From a virus: 31,800 nt of DNA. Within the stretch, counting starts at the first letter, position 1, and every line of letters begins with the position of its first letter. The stretch covers positions 1 through 31,800 of IMG/VR virus record IMGVR_UViG_3300042549_007292; one strand, written 5' to 3'. This document shows positions 11,747-17,741 of this stretch, piece after piece. The translations under genes and the position numbers were made by a program. The notes under the pieces were generated by a model. That model was not told the origin of the DNA, ran no database searches, and saw nothing but the letters and a program-made list of their open reading frames with translations.

Positions 11747-11974
11747 ATGAAAATCAAAGACATGATTAAATTACTAGAAACAATGGATCCAGAAATGACC
11801 ATATTAGGAGAATATGATATGGATGGAGATGATTTCATGACAAAAGTCCATATTAGTGGAATTAGAGAAGATAATGGAATGGATGATTGTGGAAACAGTG
11901 ATGATGAGGAAACAATGTATTGTATTATTAGATTAGATACTGAAGGTGATTTTGATGAGGATGATGATGAGTAG
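11747..11974 (+). CDS. Hypothetical very acidic protein, 75 aa
   Basis: Starts with IKDMIKLLETMDPEMTILGEYD (3-24), a pattern common in small phage proteins, and ends in an Asp/Glu-only tail (GDFDEDDDE). The middle has two Cys. Could bind metal or mimic DNA charge, but this is only inference from composition. Function unknown. Confidence 0.78.
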   Translation: MKIKDMIKLLETMDPEMTILGEYDMDGDDFMTKVHISGIREDNGMDDCGNSDDEETMYCIIRLDTEGDFDEDDDE

Positions 11975-11975
11975 G

Positions 11976-12007
11976 TTAGGGTTACAGGGTACAGTTACAT
12001 ATATTTA
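11976..12007 (+). promoter_or_regulatory. TTAGG-N19-TATATTTA promoter
   Basis: Starts just after the TAG stop of the 11747 gene. The -7 box ends 41 nt before ATG 12049, a longer leader than at most copies. Confidence 0.72.
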
Positions 12008-12048
12008 AAATGTTAAAAAGATAAGTTAAACAATTAAAAAACAAAAAC

Positions 12049-12336
12049 ATGACAAACACAACAGAAACAAAACAAATTGGAAGACCAAGTAATCCAAACA
12101 GTGCTAGACAAATAAAAATTCAAGAACGTTTGGAAAAGAAAGAAGCCGGATTATTGAAACGTGGTAGACCAGTAATTGAGGGATCCAAAAGACAAGAAGT
12201 ACTTTCTAAACGAAGTGAGAAAGTTAGTAACGGAATTGAGCTTAAGAAGGGAAGACCGGTTAATGTGAATTCAAAACGCCAAGTTGAGTTAGCCAAAAAG
12301 AGTAATTCGGATGTAGTTGAATTAGAAAGAGATTAA
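12049..12336 (+). CDS. AT-hook-like triple-repeat protein, 95 aa
   Basis: Three GRP cores occur at residues 11-13, 39-41 and 68-70, each followed by a segment ending in S-x-R-Q or SKRQ (GRPSNPNSARQ, GRPVIEGSKRQ, GRPVNVNSKRQ), at 28-29 residue spacing. GRP flanked by basic residues is the core of AT-hooks, which bind the minor groove of AT-rich DNA. The linkers are helical and basic. It is a clear paralog of the 14500 gene. Likely a DNA-binding or DNA-compacting phage protein; function inferred. Confidence 0.82.
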   Translation: MTNTTETKQIGRPSNPNSARQIKIQERLEKKEAGLLKRGRPVIEGSKRQEVLSKRSEKVSNGIELKKGRPVNVNSKRQVELAKKSNSDVVELERD

Positions 12337-12339
12337 TTA

Positions 12340-12384
12340 GTGAGTAGGGGGAAGGGGTCCGGTTAGGACCCCTAAGTCCCTCAC
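12340..12384 (+). terminator. Extended GC-rich hairpin, probable terminator
   Basis: AGGGGTCC/GGACCCCT (8 bp) is enclosed by an outer GTGAG/CTCAC helix. There is no T-run, so it may act as an RNA-stabilising hairpin instead. It overlaps the next promoter. Confidence 0.6.
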
Positions 12385-12394
12385 CTTATATTTA
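12363..12394 (+). promoter_or_regulatory. TTAGG-N19-TATATTTA promoter
   Basis: TTAGG lies in the loop and right arm of the 12340 hairpin; TATATTTA ends 25 nt before ATG 12420. Confidence 0.7.
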
Positions 12395-12419
12395 GAACAT
12401 AATAAAAAATTATAACACT

Positions 12420-13268
12420 ATGAAAACACTTATCATTCACCCCGACGATCGATCAACAGATTTTCTTTGTCCTATCTATCAAGATATAAAAGATATTACA
12501 GTATTAAGAAAAAATATCTCACTTCGTGAGATGGAGAAAGAAATTCGCACGCATGATCAGATCTTGATGATGGGACATGGTTCGCCATCTGGCCTGTTTA
12601 ATGTTTCACAAATAGGTAAAGGGACATATGTGATAGGAGAAAAACAAGTACCACTTTTGAAGGATAAGAATTGTATTTTTATTTGGTGTAACGCAGATAA
12701 ATTTGTTAATCGTTTTCATCTGAAGGGTTTATACACCGGAATGTTTATTAGTGAGGTAAGTGAAGCAGAATTCTGCAAAATATCTGCAGATCAAAATACA
12801 ATTGATATCTCAAATTCTAGATTCGCCGGTACCTTAGGAAAGAAAATGTCAGACGGTTTATTTGATTATAAGATGATTTTCGAGTATGTAAAAACCTCCT
12901 ACGGAGAACTTGCCTTAATAAATGAAGTTGCTAACTACAATAACCAGCGTTGGTATTTTACATCTGAAGTAACACCTACGTTATGTTTAAAAATTAAAAA
13001 TGCGATGAAGAAAATATTTTTCCTAATGTTACTAATTTTCAGTTTAAGCTCTTGCTCACCGTATGTTTATGAGGTCACATATTATCAAGAATTAGAAAAT
13101 ACAGGTATATTAACAACTACAGATTTTGTCTTTGTATCTAGAAAAGATACCTCATGTTGGGAGTGGTATAAGGAAACACCTATGTTTAAGGAAATGGTAA
13201 TTAAATCAGATTCAGTAAAAATCTCATATTGGGGTACTCGTGGAAAGTTAAGAATGTTAGGTAGATAG
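12420..13268 (+). CDS. Caspase-like protein fused in frame to a lipoprotein
   Basis: Residues 1-195 form a soluble domain with ILMMGHGSPSGLF (48-60, His53) and NCIFIWCNADKF (84-95, Cys90). A GHG followed by a strand ending in Cys is the layout of clan CD (caspase/CHAT-type) cysteine peptidases, so a protease-like fold is plausible but unproven. Residues 196-282 begin with a full lipoprotein signal (MKKIFFLMLLIFSLSSC), which makes no sense in the middle of a cytoplasmic protein. The likely explanation is two genes whose separating stop has been lost, with an internal start at 13005. Confidence 0.78.
   Translation: MKTLIIHPDDRSTDFLCPIYQDIKDITVLRKNISLREMEKEIRTHDQILMMGHGSPSGLFNVSQIGKGTYVIGEKQVPLLKDKNCIFIWCNADKFVNRFHLKGLYTGMFISEVSEAEFCKISADQNTIDISNSRFAGTLGKKMSDGLFDYKMIFEYVKTSYGELALINEVANYNNQRWYFTSEVTPTLCLKIKNAMKKIFFLMLLIFSLSSCSPYVYEVTYYQELENTGILTTTDFVFVSRKDTSCWEWYKETPMFKEMVIKSDSVKISYWGTRGKLRMLGR
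13005..13268 (+). CDS. Probable separate lipoprotein gene nested in the 12420 ORF
   Basis: In-frame ATG 13005 starts an 87-residue protein with a basic n-region, a hydrophobic core and a lipobox ending at Cys17 (SLSSC). TATGTTTA at 12982-12989, a variant of the phage -7 box, lies 15 nt upstream with an A-rich leader between, like a normal start here. The mature part is soluble and polar. It would sit on a membrane facing the periplasm or, in Bacteroidota, possibly the outer membrane. Confidence 0.6.
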   Translation: MKKIFFLMLLIFSLSSCSPYVYEVTYYQELENTGILTTTDFVFVSRKDTSCWEWYKETPMFKEMVIKSDSVKISYWGTRGKLRMLGR

Positions 13269-13296
13269 GCTAACCTAATTCTTTTACTTATATTTA
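13265..13296 (+). promoter_or_regulatory. ATAGG-N19-TATATTTA promoter
   Basis: Overlaps the TAG stop of the 12420 gene; the -7 box ends 18 nt before ATG 13315. Confidence 0.73.
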
Positions 13297-13314
13297 ATCC
13301 AAATAAAAAAAGAT

Positions 13315-13497
13315 ATGAATAATATGCTTACTATAGTAATCAATGAATTAATCAATGATATCATATTTTTATACCCAGAAACATCTCACGAGATAGCTGA
13401 GGAAATAGTAGCTACTATGATACGAAATCCAAATATGTTACTTGCGTTAGCAACAATGGTAAAAGATAAACGCGGTACTATTAGAATTACAGAATAA
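13315..13497 (+). CDS. Hypothetical small protein, 60 aa
   Basis: Mostly helical and moderately hydrophobic (MLTIVINELINDIIFLYPETSHEIAEEIVATMI) without a clear transmembrane helix. The next promoter lies inside its last codons. Met4 is an alternative start. Function unknown. Confidence 0.72.
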   Translation: MNNMLTIVINELINDIIFLYPETSHEIAEEIVATMIRNPNMLLALATMVKDKRGTIRITE

Positions 13498-13512
13498 CAT
13501 ATCATATATTTA
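13481..13512 (+). promoter_or_regulatory. TTAGA-N19-TATATTTA promoter
   Basis: The left box has A instead of the last G and lies within the coding end of the 13315 gene. TATATTTA ends 27 nt before ATG 13540. Confidence 0.66.
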
Positions 13513-13539
13513 ATTATAATTATAAAAACATAACACACT

Positions 13540-13731
13540 ATGAAAAACTTAATCATCACCATCATCGTTTTATTTAGTATCTCTTCATTATTAACATCTT
13601 GTTCATCAACACAAGAATGTTGGGCGTATAGGGATACTCAACATTACTCTAAAAAGAATAAAAGAACACCATCTAAAATGGCTGCTAAAAATTATTTTAG
13701 TAAAAAATCAAGAATTGCAAAATATAATTAA
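13540..13731 (+). CDS. Small basic lipoprotein, 63 aa
   Basis: Signal peptide with hydrophobic core (NLIITIIVLFSISSLL) and lipobox LLTSC at 18-22, so the mature chain starts at Cys22. The rest is short and very basic (KKNKRTPSKMAAKNYFSKKSR). Could protect against superinfection or act at lysis, as small phage lipoproteins sometimes do; nothing here shows which. A strong terminator follows. Confidence 0.78.
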   Translation: MKNLIITIIVLFSISSLLTSCSSTQECWAYRDTQHYSKKNKRTPSKMAAKNYFSKKSRIAKYN

Positions 13732-13744
13732 TTTGTGTTTAGGA

Positions 13745-13778
13745 TAGGTAGGTCATTATTAGACCTACCTAGTTTTTT
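13745..13778 (+). terminator. Rho-independent terminator
   Basis: TAGGTAGGTC/GACCTACCTA form a perfect 10-bp stem with a 7-nt loop, followed by GTTTTTT. Confidence 0.88.
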
Positions 13779-13791
13779 ACTTATATATTTA
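13759..13791 (+). promoter_or_regulatory. TTAGA-N20-TATATTTA promoter for E4
   Basis: Built partly from the terminator's right arm; one base longer than the standard copy. The -7 box ends 12 nt before the first base of E4, so transcription would start close to the mature 5' end of the RNA. Confidence 0.6.
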
Positions 13792-13803
13792 AAGAGTAAA
13801 AAT

Positions 13804-13947
13804 AGTCAGGTGGCTGAATGGTTAAGGCAAAACACGACATTAAAGGCAGAGAGCTTGGCTGCCACTCGAAAGAGTAAACCGTAGGAGTTTCAGCGTTCGT
13901 CGTGCGGGTAAACGGAAGCGGTGCAGGTTCGAATCCTGTCCTGACTA
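13804..13947 (+). ncRNA. tRNA-like element E4 with long internal insert (144 nt)
   Basis: Perfect acceptor AGTCAGG/CCTGACT, D-arm GCT/GGC, and T-arm GCAGG-TTCGAAT-CCTGT. The central 94 nt begin and end with CACGAC and GTCGTG, a possible extended anticodon stem, and inside hold hairpins GGCAG/CTGCC and ACTC-GAAA-GAGT. AAAC/GTTT plus CCGT/ACGG could form a further, perhaps pseudoknotted, pairing. The RNA has its own promoter. Confidence 0.6.
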
Positions 13948-13964
13948 CTAAAAAATTAAAACAT

Positions 13965-14123
13965 ATGCATAAATATCATTACACATTAGCTTATGCTATC
14001 GAGTGCCTAGAAATAACATCAAAGAAATCAGTTGTGTTTATCGAATATGAAGACGGCTCAGGTAAAACATTTAACTACCGTTTAGCGGGCGAAACAAAGA
14101 ATCGATTCGTTAGGTTTACTTAG
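13965..14123 (+). CDS. Hypothetical small protein, 52 aa
   Basis: ATG 13965 is chosen because the longer frame from 13902 would start inside E4. The product has a helix (YTLAYAIECLEITSK) then a beta-type half (VVFIEYEDGSGKTFNYRLAG). It is presumably on the E4 transcript. Function unknown. Confidence 0.7.
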   Translation: MHKYHYTLAYAIECLEITSKKSVVFIEYEDGSGKTFNYRLAGETKNRFVRFT

Positions 14124-14141
14124 TTCGTTATCATATATTTA
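14110..14141 (+). promoter_or_regulatory. TTAGG-N19-TATATTTA promoter
   Basis: The left box lies within the last codons of the 13965 gene; TATATTTA ends 27 nt before ATG 14169. Confidence 0.72.
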
Positions 14142-14168
14142 AACATAATTTAAAAAACAGATACATAT

Positions 14169-14432
14169 ATGAAAACACTTAATCCAAACACACAATTCTT
14201 TAATGACATGATTGATGAGTCAAAAACATTAAACGTGAACAATGGTACAATGCCTTTAGGTTATTGGAATCTGATTATCAGTATTCGTGATTGTAAATTA
14301 TATTCAAAAGGTATTAAACCAAATCGTCATTGGAAAATAAATGATGTAAAGACATATTTTGGATTAAAAGGTGATGCTAGTAAGTTAGTAGTACAGTTAG
14401 AGGAAATTAAGAACGCGTTAACAAATAGTTAA
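14169..14432 (+). CDS. Hypothetical protein, 87 aa
   Basis: Two halves: a polar N-terminus (MKTLNPNTQFFNDMIDESK), then NLIISIRDCKLYSKGIKPNRHW and a helical end with VKTYFGLKGDASKLVVQLEEIKNAL. The last part resembles a small helical DNA-binding-like unit by eye only. Single-gene unit. Function unknown. Confidence 0.76.
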   Translation: MKTLNPNTQFFNDMIDESKTLNVNNGTMPLGYWNLIISIRDCKLYSKGIKPNRHWKINDVKTYFGLKGDASKLVVQLEEIKNALTNS

Positions 14433-14437
14433 CGCGG

Positions 14438-14469
14438 TTAGGTAAACAGGGAATATTAACATATATTCA
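14438..14469 (+). promoter_or_regulatory. TTAGG-N19-TATATTCA promoter
   Basis: Starts 6 nt after the 14169 gene; the -7 box ends 30 nt before ATG 14500. Confidence 0.73.
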
Positions 14470-14499
14470 GTTAAATAAATAATTAAAAAACACAAACAC

Positions 14500-14823
14500 A
14501 TGAGCAAGAAAAAAGAAACATCAATCGTATCAGCAGTAGTGAACGTTGAGAACAATGTAACAAAAGCATTAGGCCGTCCATCAAATCCTGATAGCGCTAG
14601 ACAGAAGAAAATCGCCGACCGCGAAGCAAAACGTACAGCGGGAGAATTAAAACGTGGTCGACCATCAGTTGCAGGATCAAAACGCCAAGTGGTATTAGCA
14701 GCACGTGCTGAAAAAATTGCAAATGGAGGTACGTTAAGTAAAGGTCGTCCGGTGAATGTAAACAGTAAACGCCAACAGGCGCTAGCGGCGAAAACAGTGA
14801 TCGCGGAAGTAGTAAGCGCGTAA
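14500..14823 (+). CDS. AT-hook-like triple-repeat protein, 107 aa (paralog of 12049)
   Basis: GRP cores at residues 25-27, 53-55 and 82-84, spaced 28-29 apart as in the 12049 protein. The flanks match almost word for word (GRPSNPDSARQ, KRGRPSVAGSKRQ, KGRPVNVNSKRQ). It has an extra N-terminal 14 residues or so and an Ala/Val-rich C-terminus. Codons are more GC-rich than the paralog's, suggesting the two copies have separated for some time or one was acquired. Long antisense ORFs over it are shadows of this composition. Confidence 0.83.
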   Translation: MSKKKETSIVSAVVNVENNVTKALGRPSNPDSARQKKIADREAKRTAGELKRGRPSVAGSKRQVVLAARAEKIANGGTLSKGRPVNVNSKRQQALAAKTVIAEVVSA

Positions 14824-14838
14824 TTAAAAGTGTGTGAT

Positions 14839-14866
14839 AGAGGAAGGGGCCGTAAGGCCCACCTCT
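14839..14866 (+). terminator. GC-rich hairpin after the 14500 gene
   Basis: GGGCC-GTAA-GGCCC is extended by AGAGG/CCTCT across a small internal loop. There is no T-run; it is probably a terminator or 3'-end stabiliser. Confidence 0.55.
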
Positions 14867-15122
14867 GTACTCCTGTGCGTGTACGTACGCATATATGTAC
14901 CTGTGATATAGGACCACGCGCGTTATTATCCATGTAACGGTACGTATTGGGTAAACGGGAAAGGAGATTAATTTTCAGATCTTATACAATTTTTACGGGC
15001 CGATGCGTATATACTTATATAACCTATTTTAAAATTTTTATATATCGACAAAATATATACTTATATTTGGCTTTTTGAATCTTTTATCGTATTTTTACTA
15101 TTAAACCAAAAAAATATAAAAT
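14867..15122 (+). other. Gene-free stretch, 256 nt
   Basis: No convincing ORF. It holds alternating purine-pyrimidine DNA around GTACGTAC (about 14882-14889), a GC-rich patch near 14910-14990, and then very AT-rich DNA. ATTTGG near 15064 and TATTTTTA near 15090 could be a weak promoter for the 15123 gene, but they do not match the 32-bp family. The stretch marks the end of the promoter-rich small-gene region. Confidence 0.4.
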
Positions 15123-15323
15123 ATGGGAAATTTAAGACAAAAATATACAGATGAGGAATGGGATGAATTAACTCAAAAAGATCCAAAAAAGAAAAACGAT
15201 ATATATCAAGAACTAGCAAAAATAAATAATATGATAGAAATAGGTCATAATCAATGGATTGATAAATATAATCAACCATATATTTTAACTAAAAAAGGAT
15301 TTATACAATTATCTAAAATGTAA
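15123..15323 (+). CDS. Hypothetical small protein, 66 aa
   Basis: Charged helical N-terminus (RQKYTDEEWDELTQKDPKKKNDIY) and a Tyr/Ile-rich second half (NNMIEIGHNQWIDKYNQPYILTKKGF). No family recognised. The antisense ORF over it is rejected because it lacks a leader. Confidence 0.74.
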   Translation: MGNLRQKYTDEEWDELTQKDPKKKNDIYQELAKINNMIEIGHNQWIDKYNQPYILTKKGFIQLSKM

Positions 15324-15356
15324 AAAAAATAATATTTATCATAAAACAAAATAATT

Positions 15357-15446
15357 ATGTCAAAAAACAGTCCAAAACAAAACATCCAATGCCTAAAAGA
15401 ATGGCTAGCATTTATGAAATTTAAACCTAAAACAAAATCAGAATAG
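15357..15446 (+). CDS. Possible 29-residue basic peptide
   Basis: ATG 15357 follows an AT-rich leader and the stop is 2 nt before the next ATG. The product is short and basic (MSKNSPKQNIQCLKEWLAFM...). Its even spacing between two better-supported genes is the main support. Function unknown. Confidence 0.45.
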   Translation: MSKNSPKQNIQCLKEWLAFMKFKPKTKSE

Positions 15447-15448
15447 TT

Positions 15449-15598
15449 ATGATAATTTGGATTTTATTAGGAATATGTGTATCATTAATAATAGATAAAT
15501 TAATAGATTGCTCTAAAGAAACAATTGATATGCTTAATACTCGTATAAAAGAATTAGAAAAAATAAACAAAGATCTACTTAATAAAAACGAATCTTAA
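15449..15598 (+). CDS. Small membrane-anchored coiled-coil protein, 49 aa
   Basis: An N-terminal hydrophobic helix (MIIWILLGICVSLII) with few flanking charges is followed by a helix with a repeated hydrophobic pattern (TIDMLNTRIKELEKINKDLL). The layout recalls small spanin-like or Rz-type proteins, but there is no other support for lysis. Likely translated together with the 15357 peptide. Confidence 0.6.
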   Translation: MIIWILLGICVSLIIDKLIDCSKETIDMLNTRIKELEKINKDLLNKNES

Positions 15599-15652
15599 GA
15601 AAGATCACGATTATTATTATCTTTTAAAATAAGTTTTTATAATTAAAGTTTA

Positions 15653-15660
15653 TATATTTA
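15653..15660 (+). promoter_or_regulatory. TATATTTA box upstream of the 15675 lipoprotein
   Basis: The -7 box alone is present, 14 nt before the ATG; no TTAGG box is found at the expected distance. Confidence 0.45.
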
Positions 15661-15674
15661 TCAACAAAATAAAA

Positions 15675-15812
15675 ATGAAAAAATTTCTTGTCATCATGGT
15701 AATGTTTACTGCTTGTACAACAACAAGCTCCCCTACTCTAACACCTACATCAGATTCACTAGTTGTAGATTCAATCAGTTTAGATTCTGTAATTGTAGAT
15801 TCTGTAAAGTAA
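15675..15812 (+). CDS. Tiny lipoprotein with VDS repeats, 45 aa
   Basis: Signal peptide MKKFLVIMVMFTAC gives a lipobox with Cys14 as first mature residue. The mature chain is Thr/Ser-rich and then repeats (V/L)DS(I/V) four times with a near-regular 5-residue period. Such a short lipid-anchored, repetitive tail may only be a linker or surface tag. Terminator follows directly. Function unknown. Confidence 0.7.
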   Translation: MKKFLVIMVMFTACTTTSSPTLTPTSDSLVVDSISLDSVIVDSVK

Positions 15813-15823
15813 AAAAGTTAATT

Positions 15824-15858
15824 ATTGCCTCATATTTATGAATGTGAGGCAATTTTTA
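15824..15858 (+). terminator. Rho-independent terminator
   Basis: ATTGCCTCA/TGAGGCAAT form a perfect 9-bp stem; the loop is 12 nt and the stem runs into TTTTTA. Confidence 0.85.
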
Positions 15859-15862
15859 TATT

Positions 15863-16288
15863 ATGATAAACTTAAATAAAATATTTGATTTATTTGATAA
15901 AGAATATAGTGCTAATGATGAAACATCATTGTTGGTAGATTTTTCTGAGCATCCTCTTTTTTGGATTAGCGGCTTTAATAAGTTGATTAATAACCATTTA
16001 TTTTTTAAACAGTATACTGTTAAGACTTTTAAAAATATATCTCCAGATATCAATATTAATGAGTTAGAGAAAGCTGGAGAAGAACTAATGTTTAGAAAAG
16101 CTTGGGATTATATTAAATTTATTGATTTAAATAAAATATTCCATATGGAGTGCCTTAAACTTAAGGCTGATGAACAATTTATTGATAATTTACAAGTATC
16201 TATTTCATTTTTTGAAGTACTTGAAGAGTATGAAAAGTGTGCATTATTAAAACATATTGAAGGTAAAGTAAAAAAGTTTTTAGATTAG
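15863..16288 (+). CDS. Hypothetical protein, 141 aa
   Basis: A soluble, mostly helical, acidic protein with a Trp/Phe-rich region at about 29-50 (FSEHPLFWISGFNKLINNHLFF). No catalytic motif. Starts immediately after the terminator's T-run, so its promoter must overlap the terminator or lie upstream. First gene of the late half. An antisense ORF over its 5' half is a shadow. Function unknown. Confidence 0.8.
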   Translation: MINLNKIFDLFDKEYSANDETSLLVDFSEHPLFWISGFNKLINNHLFFKQYTVKTFKNISPDININELEKAGEELMFRKAWDYIKFIDLNKIFHMECLKLKADEQFIDNLQVSISFFEVLEEYEKCALLKHIEGKVKKFLD

Positions 16289-16303
16289 TTTGGCCTCTTA
16301 AAG

Positions 16304-16375
16304 ATCCTCACGTATATTATAATTACGGGTTTTAAGGAAGAGAATATGAGGATGAGAAAAACGAATAACGCGTAA
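16304..16375 (+). promoter_or_regulatory. Inverted repeat and 9-codon micro-ORF before the 16376 gene
   Basis: ATCCTCA (16304-16310) pairs with TGAGGAT (16347-16353). The right arm overlaps the start of a 9-codon ORF (ATG 16346) whose stop touches ATG 16376. This could be a translational attenuator or simply chance. Confidence 0.35.
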
Positions 16376-16606
16376 ATGAGTAAACGGGTAAAATATAAAA
16401 ATAAATTTATGAGAAACAGAGAAGCAACATTAAGAAAAATCGACAGTATCGATTCAGGGTTAAATAAAATTGTTTTAACCTTAAACCAAGGTAATCGTGA
16501 AGCATGTTATGAGACAATTGATTCTCTTAGAGAACAACTTGATCAATTACGTACATATATTGATATAGAACCTATTACAGGTAATGAATTAAATCGTATA
16601 TCCTAA
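16376..16606 (+). CDS. Hypothetical small coiled-coil protein, 76 aa
   Basis: Very basic N-terminus (SKRVKYKNKFMRNREATLRK) followed by a helical region with heptad-like spacing (IDSGLNKIVLTLNQGN, CYETIDSLREQLDQLRTYI). A DNA- or RNA-binding dimer is possible by composition only. Lies 14 nt before the HD hydrolase gene, so probably the same operon. Confidence 0.75.
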   Translation: MSKRVKYKNKFMRNREATLRKIDSIDSGLNKIVLTLNQGNREACYETIDSLREQLDQLRTYIDIEPITGNELNRIS

Positions 16607-16620
16607 TAAACTAATCAGTT

Positions 16621-17394
16621 ATGAAATTATCAGCAGAACAAATTCAAGAAAATTGGATCGAATTTATGTCCTATATTGAGACATATATCTCAGAACCACG
16701 TAAAACCGCTTTAAGAAACTTTTATGAGAAATATGCAGAGCGTATGATGCTTATGCCTGCAGCTCATAAAAAAGAATATCATAATGCTTTTCCTGGCGGA
16801 TATATTGAACACGTTAATCGTGTCATTCAAGCTGCTCTTAAGTTTGATCAAATTTGGGATGAATTTGGTGTATATAAAAATTATACTATAGAAGAATTAG
16901 TATTCTCAGCTATGAACCATGATTTAGGTAAAATGGGTGATGAAGAAAATGAAGCATATATTCCTCAGACTGATCAATGGCGTAAAGAAAAATTAGGTGA
17001 AGATTATAAATTTAATGATAGACTTGAATTTATGTCTGTTCCTGATCGTGGTTTATATTTACTTACTCAACATGGTATTTCATATACTAAAAATGAGTTT
17101 TTAACTATTAAATTACATGATGGTTTATATGATGACGCTAATAAGCCTTATTTAATAAATTGGATGCCTGAAACTAAACCACGTACTTCATTAATTTATA
17201 TTGTTCATCAAGCTGATTTAATGGCTGCTCGTATTGAGTTTGAACGTGAATGGATACCTAAATTAACAGGAAATTTGGTTACACAGAAAAAGGATAGTAC
17301 ATTGGATAAAAAGCCTACAATTAAAACTAAAGCTCTTAATAATATCAAGAGTGAAGGATTAAAAAATGCAATGAATGATTTTTTTAAAGATTAA
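16621..17394 (+). CDS. HD-domain phosphohydrolase
   Basis: The 257-residue protein carries the metal-binding residues of the HD superfamily: His64 (GGYIEHVNR), the His100-Asp101 pair (NHDLGKMG), His151 or His166 in the middle, and a final His196/Asp199 (VHQADLMAARIEFER). HD enzymes remove phosphate from nucleotides or cyclic dinucleotides using two metal ions. Related HD hydrolases occur in many T4-like phages near late genes. The substrate cannot be told; a nucleotide or a host alarmone or defence signal are options. A terminator follows. Confidence 0.88.
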   Translation: MKLSAEQIQENWIEFMSYIETYISEPRKTALRNFYEKYAERMMLMPAAHKKEYHNAFPGGYIEHVNRVIQAALKFDQIWDEFGVYKNYTIEELVFSAMNHDLGKMGDEENEAYIPQTDQWRKEKLGEDYKFNDRLEFMSVPDRGLYLLTQHGISYTKNEFLTIKLHDGLYDDANKPYLINWMPETKPRTSLIYIVHQADLMAARIEFEREWIPKLTGNLVTQKKDSTLDKKPTIKTKALNNIKSEGLKNAMNDFFKD

Positions 17395-17418
17395 TAAATA
17401 ATAAAAATTAAAAATAAA

Positions 17419-17446
17419 GGTTGTAAGTTTATGCTTACAGCCTTTT
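17419..17446 (+). terminator. Rho-independent terminator after the HD gene
   Basis: GGTTGTAAG/CTTACAGCC form a 9-bp stem (one G:U), loop TTTATG, followed by TTTT. Confidence 0.82.
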
Positions 17447-17459
17447 AATATTTAAATAT

Positions 17460-17741
17460 ATGGTAACAACTATAATTTTATCGATATTATCTGCTCTTGT
17501 AGTAGTATTATTTTCTACTAGCTATAATTTATTACAAAAAAATGAAAAATGTGAAGATATTATTAAATCTTATGAGAATTATATGATTAATTTATCTAAT
17601 ACAATTGAATTTTCTGAAAAGAAAATCAAAGAAATAGATTCTAAAGGTACATTCACTAGTGATGATAAAGTAGGATATTTTTTCCAACAATTAAAATACC
17701 TTCAGGAACAATTAAATAATTTTAAAGTAAAAAAAATATGA
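17460..17741 (+). CDS. Membrane-anchored coiled-coil protein, 93 aa
   Basis: Residues 2-24 form one hydrophobic helix (TTIILSILSALVVVLFSTSY), the rest is a long charged helix with heptad-like spacing. It may reach into the cytoplasm or periplasm. The next gene starts within its stop codon (ATGA), so translation is coupled with the sigma-like gene. Function unknown. Confidence 0.75.
   Translation: MVTTIILSILSALVVVLFSTSYNLLQKNEKCEDIIKSYENYMINLSNTIEFSEKKIKEIDSKGTFTSDDKVGYFFQQLKYLQEQLNNFKVKKI

Noticed and set aside
14418-14933. A 171-residue minus-strand ORF, and another of 106 residues at 14597-14917
   Set aside because: Both are antisense shadows of the GC-richer GRP-repeat gene at 14500, which has a promoter, leader and paralog.
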